Source: a virus. From it: a stretch of DNA of 45,558 nucleotides. The position numbers were made by a program, and so were the translations under genes. The DNA lies in IMG/VR virus record IMGVR_UViG_3300047554_000649, positions 1 through 45,558 of that record; one strand, given 5' to 3'. Numbering within the stretch: the stretch's first letter is position 1; each line of letters begins with the position of its first letter. This document shows positions 1-8,702 of this stretch, piece by piece. The notes under the pieces are model-generated. The model saw nothing but the letters and a program-made list of their open reading frames with translations, was not told the origin of the DNA and did no database searches.

Positions 1-2745
1 ATTGGTTTACAAGGATCGGTTGGTGCTACAGGATCACAAGGAATTACTGGCTCTCAAGGAGCACAGGGTACGGTTGGTTTACAAGGTTTAACTGGATCCC
101 AAGGTATACAAGGTCTTATCGGCAGTCAAGGAATACAAGGATTAATAGGCATTCAAGGTACAGATGGAATTCAAGGAATCCAAGGATTAGAAGGCCTCCA
201 AGGTATTCAAGGTGAAGTTGGTTTACAAGGTGTTCAAGGAATACAAGGGCTCGAAGGTTTACAAGGAATTCAAGGCTTGCAGGGAATTCAAGGAACTCAA
301 GGTGTACTTGGTAATACTGGAGCTCAAGGATCAATTGGATCTACAGGAGCACAGGGTGCTATAGGACAACAAGGAACTACTGGATTTACTGGGTCACAAG
401 GTGCTCAAGGTATTACTGGAGCACAGGGTATCCAAGGATTACAAGGTGTCCAAGGCACTCAAGGAATCCAAGGAATAAATGGTATTCAAGGAACTCAAGG
501 TTCGATTGGAAGTCAAGGTGCAATTGGAAATACAGGTTCACAGGGAAGCACCGGTTCTACTGGATCTCAAGGAGCAATAGGTAGTCAAGGTACAACTGGC
601 GCAACTGGATCCCAAGGTATTACCGGATCCCAAGGAGTTCAAGGTATTACTGGTATCCAGGGACAAACTGGTCAAACAGGGTCTCAAGGTGTTACTGGTT
701 TGCAGGGAATTCAAGGTATCCAAGGGTTAATTGGCTCACAAGGTACACAAGGACCACAGGGAATACAAGGCCTTCAAGGAATACAGGGAATACAAGGTAT
801 CCAAGGAATTACCGGTATACAAGGAAATACCGGAGCACAAGGTTTAACTGGACTACAGGGAGCAATTGGAGCACAAGGTGCAATAGGAAACACTGGATCT
901 CAAGGTTCAACCGGATCTACCGGTAGTCAAGGTACAACGGGTAGTCAAGGTACTGCAGGGTTAAATGGATCTCAAGGAATACAAGGCATTACTGGTTTAA
1001 CTGGAGCACAAGGAACTACTGGACTTCAAGGAATCCAAGGTATTACTGGCTTACAAGGCGTGCAAGGTATTCAAGGTTTACTTGGTTCACAAGGTACATC
1101 TGGAAATTCTATAACATTAATCGGTAGTGTCTCTACTTCTACAGCTTTACCCGGTTGGCCAAATTCATATACAGGGGCTATAGGTGATGGTTACATTACA
1201 ACTGATACAGGACACTTATGGGTTTGGGATGGTGCCAATTGGGATGATGTAGGAAATATTACAGGACCTCAAGGTATTCAAGGCACAACTGGATTACAAG
1301 GCATACAAGGCATACAAGGCATAACCGGAATTCAAGGACTTCAAGGAATACAAGGGATTCAAGGCCGTCAAGGAACAACCGGTATTCAAGGTTCTATTGG
1401 TGCAACAGGCAGTCAAGGAAGTACTGGTAGTACAGGATCTCAAGGAGTTACCGGATCTCAAGGAAGCACTGGGGCAACCGGAGCACAAGGCATACAAGGA
1501 TTTACCGGTTCAACTGGCGCACAAGGAACAACTGGCTTACAAGGATTTACCGGTTCAACCGGTGCTACAGGAAGTCAAGGAAGTATTGGTGCGCAAGGGT
1601 TTACAGGAAGCCAAGGGACTACTGGTTCTACTGGGGCAACTGGAGCACAGGGAACTCAAGGAATACAAGGGCTAATTGGAGCACAAGGCGCAATTGGAGC
1701 AACTGGAAGTCAAGGGACTACAGGGGCAACCGGAAGTCAAGGAGCCGTAGGTGCACAAGGATCTACTGGAAATACTGGTAGTCAAGGTGCTATTGGATCT
1801 ACCGGAGCCCAAGGCGCAACTGGATCTCAAGGCAGCACTGGATTAACAGGAGCGCAAGGTATTCAAGGAATAACAGGTAATACAGGCGCAACAGGAGCCC
1901 AGGGTATACAGGGCATACAGGGAATTCAAGGTCTACAAGGACGACAAGGTACTATTGGATCACAGGGAAGTATTGGTGCAACTGGTTCCCAAGGATCAAT
2001 TGGTTCTACTGGGTCGCAAGGTGCCATAGGGCAACAAGGAACCACTGGAGCAACTGGTAGTACCGGAGCAACTGGTTCCCAAGGAAGTACCGGAGCAACT
2101 GGAGCTACTGGCGCACAAGGCGTTCAAGGAATTCAAGGTATACAGGGTATTACAGGTAACACAGGTGCAACTGGCTCACAAGGTATTCAAGGTATTATAG
2201 GTACAACTGGAGCCACCGGATCACAAGGTGTGCAAGGTGTACAGGGCAGACAAGGTACAACTGGATCAACTGGTGCAACGGGTTCACAGGGTGTAACTGG
2301 AAGTACTGGTAGTCAGGGTGCTGTAGGAAGTCAAGGATCTACAGGGAACACTGGATCACAGGGTGCAATTGGATCCACAGGTGCACAAGGCGCAATTGGA
2401 AGTCAAGGTTCAGTTGGAGCAACTGGAGCCCAAGGTACAACCGGATCTACTGGTGCTACAGGAACCCAAGGTGTACAAGGTGTGCAAGGTAGACAAGGTA
2501 CAACTGGTAATACGGGAGCAACAGGTTCTCAAGGAACACAAGGTATTACTGGAAACACTGGATCAACAGGTGCTCAAGGTAGTACGGGTAGTCAAGGAAC
2601 AACTGGTTCTCAAGGCGTACAAGGTTTTGTTGGAACAACAGGTTCTACTGGACCTATTGGACCTCAAGGAACTACTGGTTCAACTGGAGGATTAGGTCCT
2701 CAAGGAGCTACCGGTGCGCAAGGTAGTACGGGCTCAATTAGTGTA
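1..2745 (+). repeat. Nine-base Gly-X-Y coding repeats
   Basis: Tandem degenerate nine-base units, often GGAATACAA, GGTATTCAA or GGATCTACT types, encode the collagen triplets, interrupted at about 1100-1260. Many nearly identical units (for instance CAAGGAATACAAGG and CAAGGTATTCAAGG) give a substrate for slippage or recombination. Confidence 0.85.
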
Positions 2746-3348
2746 CCAGGAAGCGATAATGAGTTATTAACATCTAATGGTGCAGGAGGCGTAAATGCTG
2801 AAAATGGTGCACAGTATGATGCAGCAACTGGAACAATGATTGCAGGTACAGTAGGAGATCCTGCAGCATTTGGTGTTACTATTGATTCTGGAATTACATC
2901 AACACTATCTAACTTAGCGGGTTGGAATTCTCCTACAGCTACAGGAGACATATTATATAGACAAACTTCTGGTGAACAATTGACTGTTGGGCAAGTTGTT
3001 TATATGGATAGAACTGATAGAAAATGGTATCGTGCAATTGCAGGAAATGGAGGTTCTGTTAATTTATTGGGTATTTGTTTAAGAAGTGTTACTGATCCAG
3101 ACATGGATGTAGATATTCTTATTCAAGGTTTTTATTCAACAGAATTTCATGATCAATATGGTTCTGAAAATCCTGCAGTGCCTTTATTCATAAGCGATGC
3201 GACTGCAGGTAATGTTTCAGAAACTGTACCTGTAACTTCTGGTGATATTGCTAGATTAATTGGTCACTGTTTTTGGAATATAGGTACACATCCTAACGGT
3301 TTATGTATTATAAGGTTTAACCCAGATAATAACTGGATAGAAATATAA
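1..3348 (+). CDS. Giant collagen-like fibre protein, 5' end outside the window
   Basis: The frame is open from base 1, so the gene starts upstream; an apparent TTG start near 277 only reflects the window edge. At least 1,115 residues are encoded. Most are Gly-X-Y triplets dominated by GxQ, GST, GAT and GIQ, with almost no proline, interrupted at about 1100-1260 by a small globular insert containing GAIGDGYI and [10 protein letters not shown]. After about 2750 comes a roughly 200-residue non-collagen domain ([37 protein letters not shown]) that is probably the trimerising or receptor-binding head. Collagen-like phage proteins form trimeric rods, so this is most likely a long virion fibre. Many Thr and Ser occupy X/Y positions, which are possible O-glycan sites. 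It is followed after 4 bp by a glycine-rich tip protein. The fibre role is inferred from architecture and neighbours. Confidence 0.88.
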   Translation: MGLQGSVGATGSQGITGSQGAQGTVGLQGLTGSQGIQGLIGSQGIQGLIGIQGTDGIQGIQGLEGLQGIQGEVGLQGVQGIQGLEGLQGIQGLQGIQGTQGVLGNTGAQGSIGSTGAQGAIGQQGTTGFTGSQGAQGITGAQGIQGLQGVQGTQGIQGINGIQGTQGSIGSQGAIGNTGSQGSTGSTGSQGAIGSQGTTGATGSQGITGSQGVQGITGIQGQTGQTGSQGVTGLQGIQGIQGLIGSQGTQGPQGIQGLQGIQGIQGIQGITGIQGNTGAQGLTGLQGAIGAQGAIGNTGSQGSTGSTGSQGTTGSQGTAGLNGSQGIQGITGLTGAQGTTGLQGIQGITGLQGVQGIQGLLGSQGTSGNSITLIGSVSTSTALPGWPNSYTGAIGDGYITTDTGHLWVWDGANWDDVGNITGPQGIQGTTGLQGIQGIQGITGIQGLQGIQGIQGRQGTTGIQGSIGATGSQGSTGSTGSQGVTGSQGSTGATGAQGIQGFTGSTGAQGTTGLQGFTGSTGATGSQGSIGAQGFTGSQGTTGSTGATGAQGTQGIQGLIGAQGAIGATGSQGTTGATGSQGAVGAQGSTGNTGSQGAIGSTGAQGATGSQGSTGLTGAQGIQGITGNTGATGAQGIQGIQGIQGLQGRQGTIGSQGSIGATGSQGSIGSTGSQGAIGQQGTTGATGSTGATGSQGSTGATGATGAQGVQGIQGIQGITGNTGATGSQGIQGIIGTTGATGSQGVQGVQGRQGTTGSTGATGSQGVTGSTGSQGAVGSQGSTGNTGSQGAIGSTGAQGAIGSQGSVGATGAQGTTGSTGATGTQGVQGVQGRQGTTGNTGATGSQGTQGITGNTGSTGAQGSTGSQGTTGSQGVQGFVGTTGSTGPIGPQGTTGSTGGLGPQGATGAQGSTGSISVPGSDNELLTSNGAGGVNAENGAQYDAATGTMIAGTVGDPAAFGVTIDSGITSTLSNLAGWNSPTATGDILYRQTSGEQLTVGQVVYMDRTDRKWYRAIAGNGGSVNLLGICLRSVTDPDMDVDILIQGFYSTEFHDQYGSENPAVPLFISDATAGNVSETVPVTSGDIARLIGHCFWNIGTHPNGLCIIRFNPDNNWIEI

Positions 3349-3352
3349 AATT

Positions 3353-4261
3353 ATGAAAATAAATGGTATTGTAGTATCTGGTGGAAATACACCTACAGAT
3401 ATTCAAATGTTTACATCTTCAGGCGTGTGGACTAAACCTACAGGAGCTAAATTAGTTGAAGTTTATCTTGTTAGCGGAGGAGGTGGAGGAGGATCAGGTA
3501 GAAGAGGTGCAGCAGGTACGGCAAGGTACGGTGGCAGTGGAGGATCATCAGGCACTTTAAATGCTGCAAAATTAAACCCATCTATGTTAGATCCTACAGT
3601 AAACGTATGGATTGGTACTGGAGGAGCAGGAGGAGCAGCTATTTTAGTTAATGATACAAATGGTGCAGCAGGAGGAGCTGGTAATTATAGTTTATTTGGA
3701 GGAAATGGAAGTCCAGCAGCAGCATATTTATCAACATTAACCAGTCCAGGTGGACCTGGAGGAACAGCTGCAGCAAATGGTTCGGGTAGTTATAATACGT
3801 CATATTTTTTTAATACTCCTTTAACTGCAAATAGTTTTTCTAGTCCAACTACAGGTGCTAGTCAATTTGCGCCTGCAATGTTAACAAATACATTAAGACC
3901 GTTAATGCCAGGAGCTATTGGTGGAGGATTGGATACTACAAACACACCAAGAAGCGGGCAAGCTTTAGCTATACAAAATGCAGTTAGTGGTTCTTATATC
4001 ATGTCTAATGGTGGAGGAACAAGCGGTAATTCCGGAAGAGATGGCTCATTATTATATCCAGCTGCTCAAGGGTTATTTTATTCTTTAGGTGGAACTGGTG
4101 GTGGAACTGGAGATGCTGCAGGTACTGTAAGGGGTGGTAAAGGCGGTAACGGTGGTCCTGGAGCCGGAGGTGCTGGTGGAGGTGCTTCTGCTAATGGAGC
4201 TGATTCAGGAGCTGGCGGTAAAGGAGGTGATGGTTTTTGTTTAATTATAACATATTTCTAA
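3353..4261 (+). CDS. Glycine-rich phage fibre-tip adhesin
   Basis: This 302-residue protein begins with a short N-terminal piece and the typical opening of phage glycine-rich tip domains (FTSSGVWTKPTGAKLVEVYLV followed by a run of glycines). Several Gly-rich stretches follow (GGAGGAA, GGPGG, GGGTSGNSG, GGKGGNGGPGAGGAGGG), and it ends in a hydrophobic strand, DGFCLIITYF. In known tip adhesins such stretches pack as polyglycine-II helices, and the loops between them bind the receptor. The variable middle (about residues 130-215) could be the recognition part. It lies 4 bp after the collagen fibre and overlaps the next gene by one base (TAATG), so fibre and tip are probably co-translated. Receptor binding is inferred. 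Confidence 0.8.
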   Translation: MKINGIVVSGGNTPTDIQMFTSSGVWTKPTGAKLVEVYLVSGGGGGGSGRRGAAGTARYGGSGGSSGTLNAAKLNPSMLDPTVNVWIGTGGAGGAAILVNDTNGAAGGAGNYSLFGGNGSPAAAYLSTLTSPGGPGGTAAANGSGSYNTSYFFNTPLTANSFSSPTTGASQFAPAMLTNTLRPLMPGAIGGGLDTTNTPRSGQALAIQNAVSGSYIMSNGGGTSGNSGRDGSLLYPAAQGLFYSLGGTGGGTGDAAGTVRGGKGGNGGPGAGGAGGGASANGADSGAGGKGGDGFCLIITYF

Positions 4262-4455
4262 TGAGTAAAAAATATGCTTTAATTGATAATGGAACAGTTG
4301 TTAACATTATTATATCTGAAAATGATCCAACAACAATGACTAATTTGTTATGTGTTGAAGTTGATGAATCAATATATACTGGTTGTATTTACAAAGATGG
4401 TGAATTTACAAAAGTTGAAATTTTACAAAATACTGCAAATACACTAGAAGTATAA
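4261..4455 (+). CDS. Small protein at the end of the fibre operon, possible fibre-assembly factor
   Basis: This is a 64-residue protein. The ATG at 4261 overlaps the stop of the adhesin gene (TAATG) and is preferred to an upstream in-frame start at 4237 that lies inside the adhesin. The N-terminus (KKYALIDNGTVVNIII) resembles the short beta-hairpin opening of many small phage proteins found beside tail-fibre genes, some of which are fibre chaperones. No catalytic motif or membrane segment is visible. Its place directly behind the tip adhesin supports a role in fibre assembly, but the function is unproven. Confidence 0.6.
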   Translation: MSKKYALIDNGTVVNIIISENDPTTMTNLLCVEVDESIYTGCIYKDGEFTKVEILQNTANTLEV

Positions 4456-4458
4456 TTG

Positions 4459-4466
4459 TATATTTG
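4459..4466 (+). promoter_or_regulatory. Promoter -7 element (TATATTTG)
   Basis: TATATTTG exactly matches the Bacteroidota primary-sigma -7 consensus TAnnTTTG and lies in the only gap between the fibre operon and the propeller/methyltransferase gene, 20 bp before its ATG. No convincing -33 TTG is seen at 20 bp spacing. Confidence 0.45.
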
Positions 4467-4474
4467 TTGGACAA

Positions 4475-4484
4475 TAAACCAACA
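4475..4484 (+). promoter_or_regulatory. Shared leader motif TAAACCAACA (copy 1)
   Basis: TAAACCAACA stands two bases before the ATG at 4487. The same ten bases occur just before two other start codons (4 and 3 bases before the starts at 17322 and 20680). Each copy lies downstream of a TATATT promoter element. It is not a Shine-Dalgarno sequence. It may be a translation-initiation or initially transcribed leader element. Confidence 0.4.
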
Positions 4485-4486
4485 GT

Positions 4487-6706
4487 ATGAATAACTTATG
4501 TAAAGTTGCTCTGGAAAACGGAGGCTCTGTGAATCAATTATTGATTCCTGCAAATATGACTGAAGGATTAGGACTTACTAATCCTTCTCTTGTTTTAAAT
4601 AATGGTGAATATCTACTGAATTTAAGACATGTTCAATATTCATTATACCATAGTGAGAATCATCAAAACTTTCAAACTTTATGGGGTCCATTAGCTTACT
4701 TAAATCCAGAAGATGATATTTCATTAAGAACTACAAATTATTTGTGTCAACTTGATAAAAATACATTAGCCATTGATCAAGTACACAAAGTTGATACAAC
4801 AAAGTTAGATGTTAAACCTGTTTGGGAATTTATTGGACTAGAAGATGCTAGATTAACTACTTGGAATAACCAAACCAATTTAATTGGGGTCCGTAGAGAT
4901 ACAACTACCAACGGTGAAGGAAGAATGGAAATTTCAGTTGTCAATGATAACTGGGAAGAGATTTCTCGCACTAGACTGGAACCGCCAACACCATCTTATT
5001 GTGAAAAGAACTGGATGCCAATCCTTGATATGCCAGATCACTTTGTCAAGTGGACTTCTCCTACAGAGATAGTCAAAATAATTCCAGAAACTAATAAAAC
5101 AGAAACAGTTTTAGTAAAAGAGCAAATAGCAAAATTTCCAAGGGATTTAAGAGGAGGGTCACAAGTAATTACTGTAGGGGATTATAGGATTGCTATTACC
5201 CATGAAGTTGATCTTTGGCACAATGAGCAAGGTAAAAAAGATGCTCATTATTATCACCGGTTTATTGTTTGGGATAAAGATTGGATTATTATTTCTCAAT
5301 CTGAAGAGTTCAAGTTTATGACTGCAAATATTGAATTCTCTTGTGGGCTAACCTTTGATGGAAATGATTTTATTATTCCTTTTGGTTTCCAAGATTCTAC
5401 AGCTTTTATTTTAAGACTACCAAGAGGTGTATTTGAAGAAATGACAAATGTTTATTTATTTGGAGAAACAAAATATGTTTCCAAAGGAATTACACCAAGT
5501 AATGTAGAACAATTCATCAAGGATCCATTTAATGCAGCAAATAATTTTAAACTGGGTGAATTTTATTTTAACCATGGGCACACAGCTTCAGCATTATCAT
5601 TTTATTTAAGATCTGCAGAATACTCTAAAAATAATGATTTGACTTATGAGTCATTATTGATGGTGGCTCGGTGTATTGCTACTCAAGGACGAAGAGGAAC
5701 TACTGAAAAAGGATTGTGGTTGAATGCAATTATTCATAGTCCAAATAGACCAGAGGCTTATTTATTTTTAAGTCAATGGGCAGAATCCAACAAACAGTAT
5801 CATGAAGCATATACAAATGCTTGTATTGGTTTAATGTTTAAGGATAATTCAAAAACAATTACCAAGAATGCAGGGTATCTTGGATTTTATCAGTTGGAGT
5901 TTCAAAAAGCAGTTATGGCTTGGTGGATTGGAAGATCACAAGAATCAAGAGATGAGTTTATTAAACTTGTAAACAAAGGAACTACACTGAGTCCAAAATA
6001 CCAAGAATTGGTACAATCTAACATCACTTCTCTTGGTTCTGGACCTGATCCTTTCCTTAGATACCATAAAGGCTTCTACAATGATTTAAAATACAAATTT
6101 CCTGGAGCAGAAACAATTGAAAAAAACTATTCTCAGACTTATCAAGATATGTTTACATTAACAATGCTTGATGGTAAGAAAAAGGGAACATATTTTGAAA
6201 TTGGTGCCGCTGATCCATTTAAAGGAAGCAACACTGCATTATTGGAAGAATGGGGTTGGACTGGAACATCATTGGAAATTCTACCACATGAAGTTGAAAA
6301 ATTTAAAGCGGCTAGAAAAAATGAAATCATTCTATGCGATGCTACTAAGTTTGATTACTCAGCATTAAGAGGACATATTGATTATTTGCAAGTAGACTGT
6401 GAACCACCTTCAACAACATTTTTAATTCTTACAATGTTACCGTGGGATCAATGTACGTTTGGTGTAATCACCTATGAACATGATCATTATACTGATGTTT
6501 CTGGGTCCTATAGAAAGAAATCTAGAGATTTTTTATTAAGCCGTGGATATGTATTAGTAGCAAGTAATATAGCACCAAATGAGACCAGTTGTTATGAAGA
6601 TTGGTATGTACATCCAAAACATGTAAAAGAAGAAATTATCAAAATCATGTTAGCTGCAGATGACTCAATTAAAAATGCTGAGAAATACATGTTTGGAAAA
6701 ATATAA
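4487..6706 (+). CDS. Fusion: glycosidase-like beta-propeller, helical repeats and FkbM-type methyltransferase
   Basis: The protein has 739 residues in three parts. Residues about 25-325 show the repeated strand pattern of a five-bladed glycosidase/phosphorylase-type propeller (GH130/GH43-like), with FIGLEDARL near 115-123, EKNWMPI near 173-179, and blades at RGGSQVI and FSCGLTFDGNDFIIPFG. Residues about 350-500 are helical with TPR-like spacing (FYFNHGHTASALSFYLRSAE). Residues about 545-735 look like an FkbM (Methyltransf_21) SAM-dependent methyltransferase: SQTYQD, the glycine motif FEIGAADPFKGSNT near 570-583, an acidic SLEI near 595, and LQVDCE near 634. FkbM-type enzymes O-methylate sugars or small molecules. 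A role in building or capping a glycan, perhaps on the neighbouring collagen fibres, is inferred. Whether the propeller is active or only binds sugar cannot be told. Confidence 0.75.
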   Translation: MNNLCKVALENGGSVNQLLIPANMTEGLGLTNPSLVLNNGEYLLNLRHVQYSLYHSENHQNFQTLWGPLAYLNPEDDISLRTTNYLCQLDKNTLAIDQVHKVDTTKLDVKPVWEFIGLEDARLTTWNNQTNLIGVRRDTTTNGEGRMEISVVNDNWEEISRTRLEPPTPSYCEKNWMPILDMPDHFVKWTSPTEIVKIIPETNKTETVLVKEQIAKFPRDLRGGSQVITVGDYRIAITHEVDLWHNEQGKKDAHYYHRFIVWDKDWIIISQSEEFKFMTANIEFSCGLTFDGNDFIIPFGFQDSTAFILRLPRGVFEEMTNVYLFGETKYVSKGITPSNVEQFIKDPFNAANNFKLGEFYFNHGHTASALSFYLRSAEYSKNNDLTYESLLMVARCIATQGRRGTTEKGLWLNAIIHSPNRPEAYLFLSQWAESNKQYHEAYTNACIGLMFKDNSKTITKNAGYLGFYQLEFQKAVMAWWIGRSQESRDEFIKLVNKGTTLSPKYQELVQSNITSLGSGPDPFLRYHKGFYNDLKYKFPGAETIEKNYSQTYQDMFTLTMLDGKKKGTYFEIGAADPFKGSNTALLEEWGWTGTSLEILPHEVEKFKAARKNEIILCDATKFDYSALRGHIDYLQVDCEPPSTTFLILTMLPWDQCTFGVITYEHDHYTDVSGSYRKKSRDFLLSRGYVLVASNIAPNETSCYEDWYVHPKHVKEEIIKIMLAADDSIKNAEKYMFGKI

Positions 6707-6710
6707 TTTG

Positions 6711-6742
6711 TTTGGATAACTGAAAGTTTTTGTGTATATTAT
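6711..6742 (+). promoter_or_regulatory. Promoter, TTTG-20 bp-TATATTAT
   Basis: TTTG at 6711-6714 and TATATTAT at 6735-6742 are separated by exactly 20 bp, the same arrangement as at 31416-31447 and nearly that at 23326-23356. The site lies in the gap before the virion-like and lysis genes and would start their transcript just before the hairpin at 6749. Confidence 0.55.
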
Positions 6743-6748
6743 ATAAAA

Positions 6749-6770
6749 TGACACTGAACTTTTAGTGTCA
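6749..6770 (+). promoter_or_regulatory. Perfect inverted repeat in the leader of the lysis unit
   Basis: TGACACT (6749-6755) and AGTGTCA (6764-6770) form a seven-base-pair stem around an eight-base loop. The repeat begins seven bases after the TATATTAT element, at the expected transcription start. No U-run follows on the + strand, so it is more likely an operator or a 5' UTR hairpin than a + strand terminator. The A/T-rich flank could let it terminate transcription on the - strand. Confidence 0.45.
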
Positions 6771-6783
6771 AAAAATATACATT

Positions 6784-7173
6784 ATGTCTATTATTAATTC
6801 AGATGATAAAAACACCAATTGGCAATTTAATGTGCTAAAAGGTCTTCAGTCTTTAAGTAATTTATTGACTACACTTTCCAATAAAATTAATCCGGTTGTA
6901 CCTATTGAAATTACACCGGTAATAAGAGTTGAAGAAAACACGCCCAGTTTATTAAATGAAGCTGTTAAATCTATTACTTTTAAAAGTATTGGAACAGGAC
7001 CTGCTGGTATTTCTTTTGATGGTGGTAATTCATTTCAAAGTTTAACAAATGGTTTAGAAGTAACCATGGTTGCTGGACCAGTTAATAATTTTTATGCAGC
7101 TGGAAAATTTGCTTGGAATACTACACATAGTGTTTATCCTGGAGCAAAATTGATGGTTACATACAACAAGTAA
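6784..7173 (+). CDS. Small virion-like protein of unknown function
   Basis: This 129-residue protein has an N-terminal part (NTNWQFNVLKGLQSLSNLL) that is helical and amphipathic. The C-terminal half (SIGTGPAGISFDGGNSFQSL to PGAKLMVTYNK) is rich in predicted beta strand. No signal peptide or catalytic motif is visible. It is the first gene after the promoter at 6711 and precedes the lysis genes by 7 bp. A small helix plus beta-domain layout would fit a head fibre or accessory virion protein, but I do not recognise the family with certainty. Confidence 0.6.
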   Translation: MSIINSDDKNTNWQFNVLKGLQSLSNLLTTLSNKINPVVPIEITPVIRVEENTPSLLNEAVKSITFKSIGTGPAGISFDGGNSFQSLTNGLEVTMVAGPVNNFYAAGKFAWNTTHSVYPGAKLMVTYNK

Positions 7174-7180
7174 TAACAGT

Positions 7181-7669
7181 ATGAAAAATTTAGTATTCAT
7201 ATTGTTATTTATTTCAGTTACATCTTGTTCATTAGAAAAGAGACTGGCTAAATACTGCCCGTTGTGTACACAAAAGGACAGTACTGAAAAAATTATTGAG
7301 TACAGAGACACAACAATAAATATTCCTGGAGAAACACTTTACATTCAAGACACATTGTATTGTGATTCTTTAGGTAATGTTGTTTCTAAGCTTAATGGTA
7401 TACTCAGAGACAAAGATGGTAAAATCCTAAGTCTTCAGACCAAGCTTCAAAACAATGTGTATACTTCTAAAGCTACCACAGATCCAATTATCAAAGTCAT
7501 AAAAGGAAATGATGTATACCACACTAAAGTAGTTACAAAAACATCTAAACCGGAGAGAATAAAGTACATTCCTTCTTGGGTAATCTTTTTAGCCTATGTA
7601 GGCGGCATTAGTTTGCTGATTATAATCCTCTACATTGTATTTAAAATTATTTCAAGTAAAGTACTATGA
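7181..7669 (+). CDS. Probable single-molecule spanin (u-spanin)
   Basis: The 162-residue protein starts with a lipoprotein signal: KNLVFILLFISVTSC, with the lipobox cysteine at about residue 16. It ends with a strong membrane segment at about 132-156 (SWVIFLAYVGGISLLIIILYIV). The periplasmic middle is polar with strand-like repeats of charged residues. An outer-membrane lipid anchor plus a C-terminal inner-membrane anchor in one chain is the defining design of u-spanins, which fuse the two membranes in the last step of lysis of Gram-negative hosts. It overlaps the holin gene by 4 bp (ATGA) and is followed by an endolysin, which supports the call strongly. Confidence 0.78.
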   Translation: MKNLVFILLFISVTSCSLEKRLAKYCPLCTQKDSTEKIIEYRDTTINIPGETLYIQDTLYCDSLGNVVSKLNGILRDKDGKILSLQTKLQNNVYTSKATTDPIIKVIKGNDVYHTKVVTKTSKPERIKYIPSWVIFLAYVGGISLLIIILYIVFKIISSKVL

Positions 7670-8163
7670 AAACTAAAATAACTCTCCTTATAGTGTCTCT
7701 TTTTTCATTTTTTGCCCCAATAGAATTATGTGCAATTATATTAATGGCTATCATTTTTATAGACACAATTGTAAAACTAATTTCATTAAAGAAAATTGCA
7801 ATTACTGAAAGCAAAAAATACAAAGATGTCTTTAGATCTAAAATATTAAGAAGAGGGTATATTTTTAAAGCTGCTGGATATTACATCTTGGCTCTGGCTT
7901 TATTTCCATTAGACTATTATGCATTGACTCCATTTAGTAATGGGTTAATTAAAGTATTAGGATATTCATTTAGTGTTCCTACACAAGCTGTTTATACAAA
8001 CATTTTACTTTGCATATTTTCAATAATGGAGTTATCTTCAATTAATGAAAACTGGTTTGATATTACCGGAAATAATATGCTTAAATCTGTTTTTGGAGTG
8101 GTTAAAAAAATAAGAGGTACTATAGAAAAAGTATCAGAAACTTACAAGAATATCAAAGATTGA
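7666..8163 (+). CDS. Holin, phage_holin_4-like
   Basis: This is a 165-residue membrane protein. Hydrophobic segments lie at about 5-35 (two closely spaced helices around FFAPIELCAIILMAIIFIDT), 68-85 (IFKAAGYYILALALFPL) and 100-125 (VYTNILLCIFSIMELSSI). The motif IFIDTIVKLISLKK, a helix followed by a positively charged loop, and a soluble charged tail (KIRGTIEKVSETYKNIKD) resemble the toxin-secretion/phage lysis holin family (phage_holin_4). It sits between the u-spanin (4-bp overlap) and the endolysin (3-bp gap). It would form the inner-membrane holes that time lysis. Confidence 0.75.
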   Translation: MKTKITLLIVSLFSFFAPIELCAIILMAIIFIDTIVKLISLKKIAITESKKYKDVFRSKILRRGYIFKAAGYYILALALFPLDYYALTPFSNGLIKVLGYSFSVPTQAVYTNILLCIFSIMELSSINENWFDITGNNMLKSVFGVVKKIRGTIEKVSETYKNIKD

Positions 8164-8166
8164 TGT

Positions 8167-8685
8167 ATGAGTTATAGTTTTTTACAGGAGGAAAAATCCC
8201 CCAAAATTTTAGTTGAAGCAGTAAAGTTGCTTGGCACTAAAGAGATTGTAGGTAAACAACACAATTCTGTAATTATGGATTGGGCTAAAGAACTTGATCT
8301 AAATAAAGTTTATACGGCAGATGAAATTCCATGGTGCGGACTATTTATTGCATATTGTGCACACAAAGCTGGTGTACAGGTTGTAGATGCACCTCTTTGG
8401 GCTTTAAATTGGGCCAAATACGGCACTAAAGCAACTGAACCTATGTTAGGAGACATTCTTACATTTAAAAGAGATGGAGGAGGTCATGTAGGCATTTATG
8501 TTGGAGAAGACAAAGACTGTTATCATGTACTTGGTGGAAACCAAGGAAACTCAGTTTCAGTGACAAGAATATTAAAATCAAGATTACATCAGGCAAGAAG
8601 AACTGCATGGAAAGTTGCACAACCAACTAATGTGCGCAAAGTTTTATTAGATGCTAAGGGTACCATTAGTAAAAATGAAGCTTAA
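8167..8685 (+). CDS. Endolysin, NlpC/P60-CHAP-like peptidase (TIGR02594 type)
   Basis: The 172-residue protein shows the cysteine-histidine peptidase pattern: the catalytic-cysteine segment PWCGLFIAYCAHKAG at about residues 56-70, a following WALNWAKYG, then GDILTF and GGGHVGIYVG at about 98-117 with the candidate catalytic histidine. The later VLGGNQGNSV matches the family end motif. Such enzymes cut peptide or amide bonds in peptidoglycan. No signal peptide is visible, so export through the holin is likely. The first ATG at 8163 runs into a stop, so the start is 8167. It closes the lysis cassette. Confidence 0.82.
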   Translation: MSYSFLQEEKSPKILVEAVKLLGTKEIVGKQHNSVIMDWAKELDLNKVYTADEIPWCGLFIAYCAHKAGVQVVDAPLWALNWAKYGTKATEPMLGDILTFKRDGGGHVGIYVGEDKDCYHVLGGNQGNSVSVTRILKSRLHQARRTAWKVAQPTNVRKVLLDAKGTISKNEA

Positions 8686-8702
8686 TTTAAATCCATTTTA
8701 TC

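Noticed and set aside
1397-1675. Alternative-frame open stretches within the collagen genes (also 2363-2695 and 29636-29920)
   Set aside because: They arise from the repeat structure of the Gly-X-Y frame and have biased compositions such as VQxxLKE; no start context.
1-2745. Regular repeats that could look like a CRISPR array or minisatellite
   Set aside because: The period is nine bases, without spacers, and it encodes Gly-X-Y without stops in one frame; it is coding repeat.
6748-6765. Five-codon open frame (ATG ACA CTG AAC TTT TAG) in the lysis leader
   Set aside because: Too short to support as a gene and falls within the inverted repeat; could only be a leader peptide.
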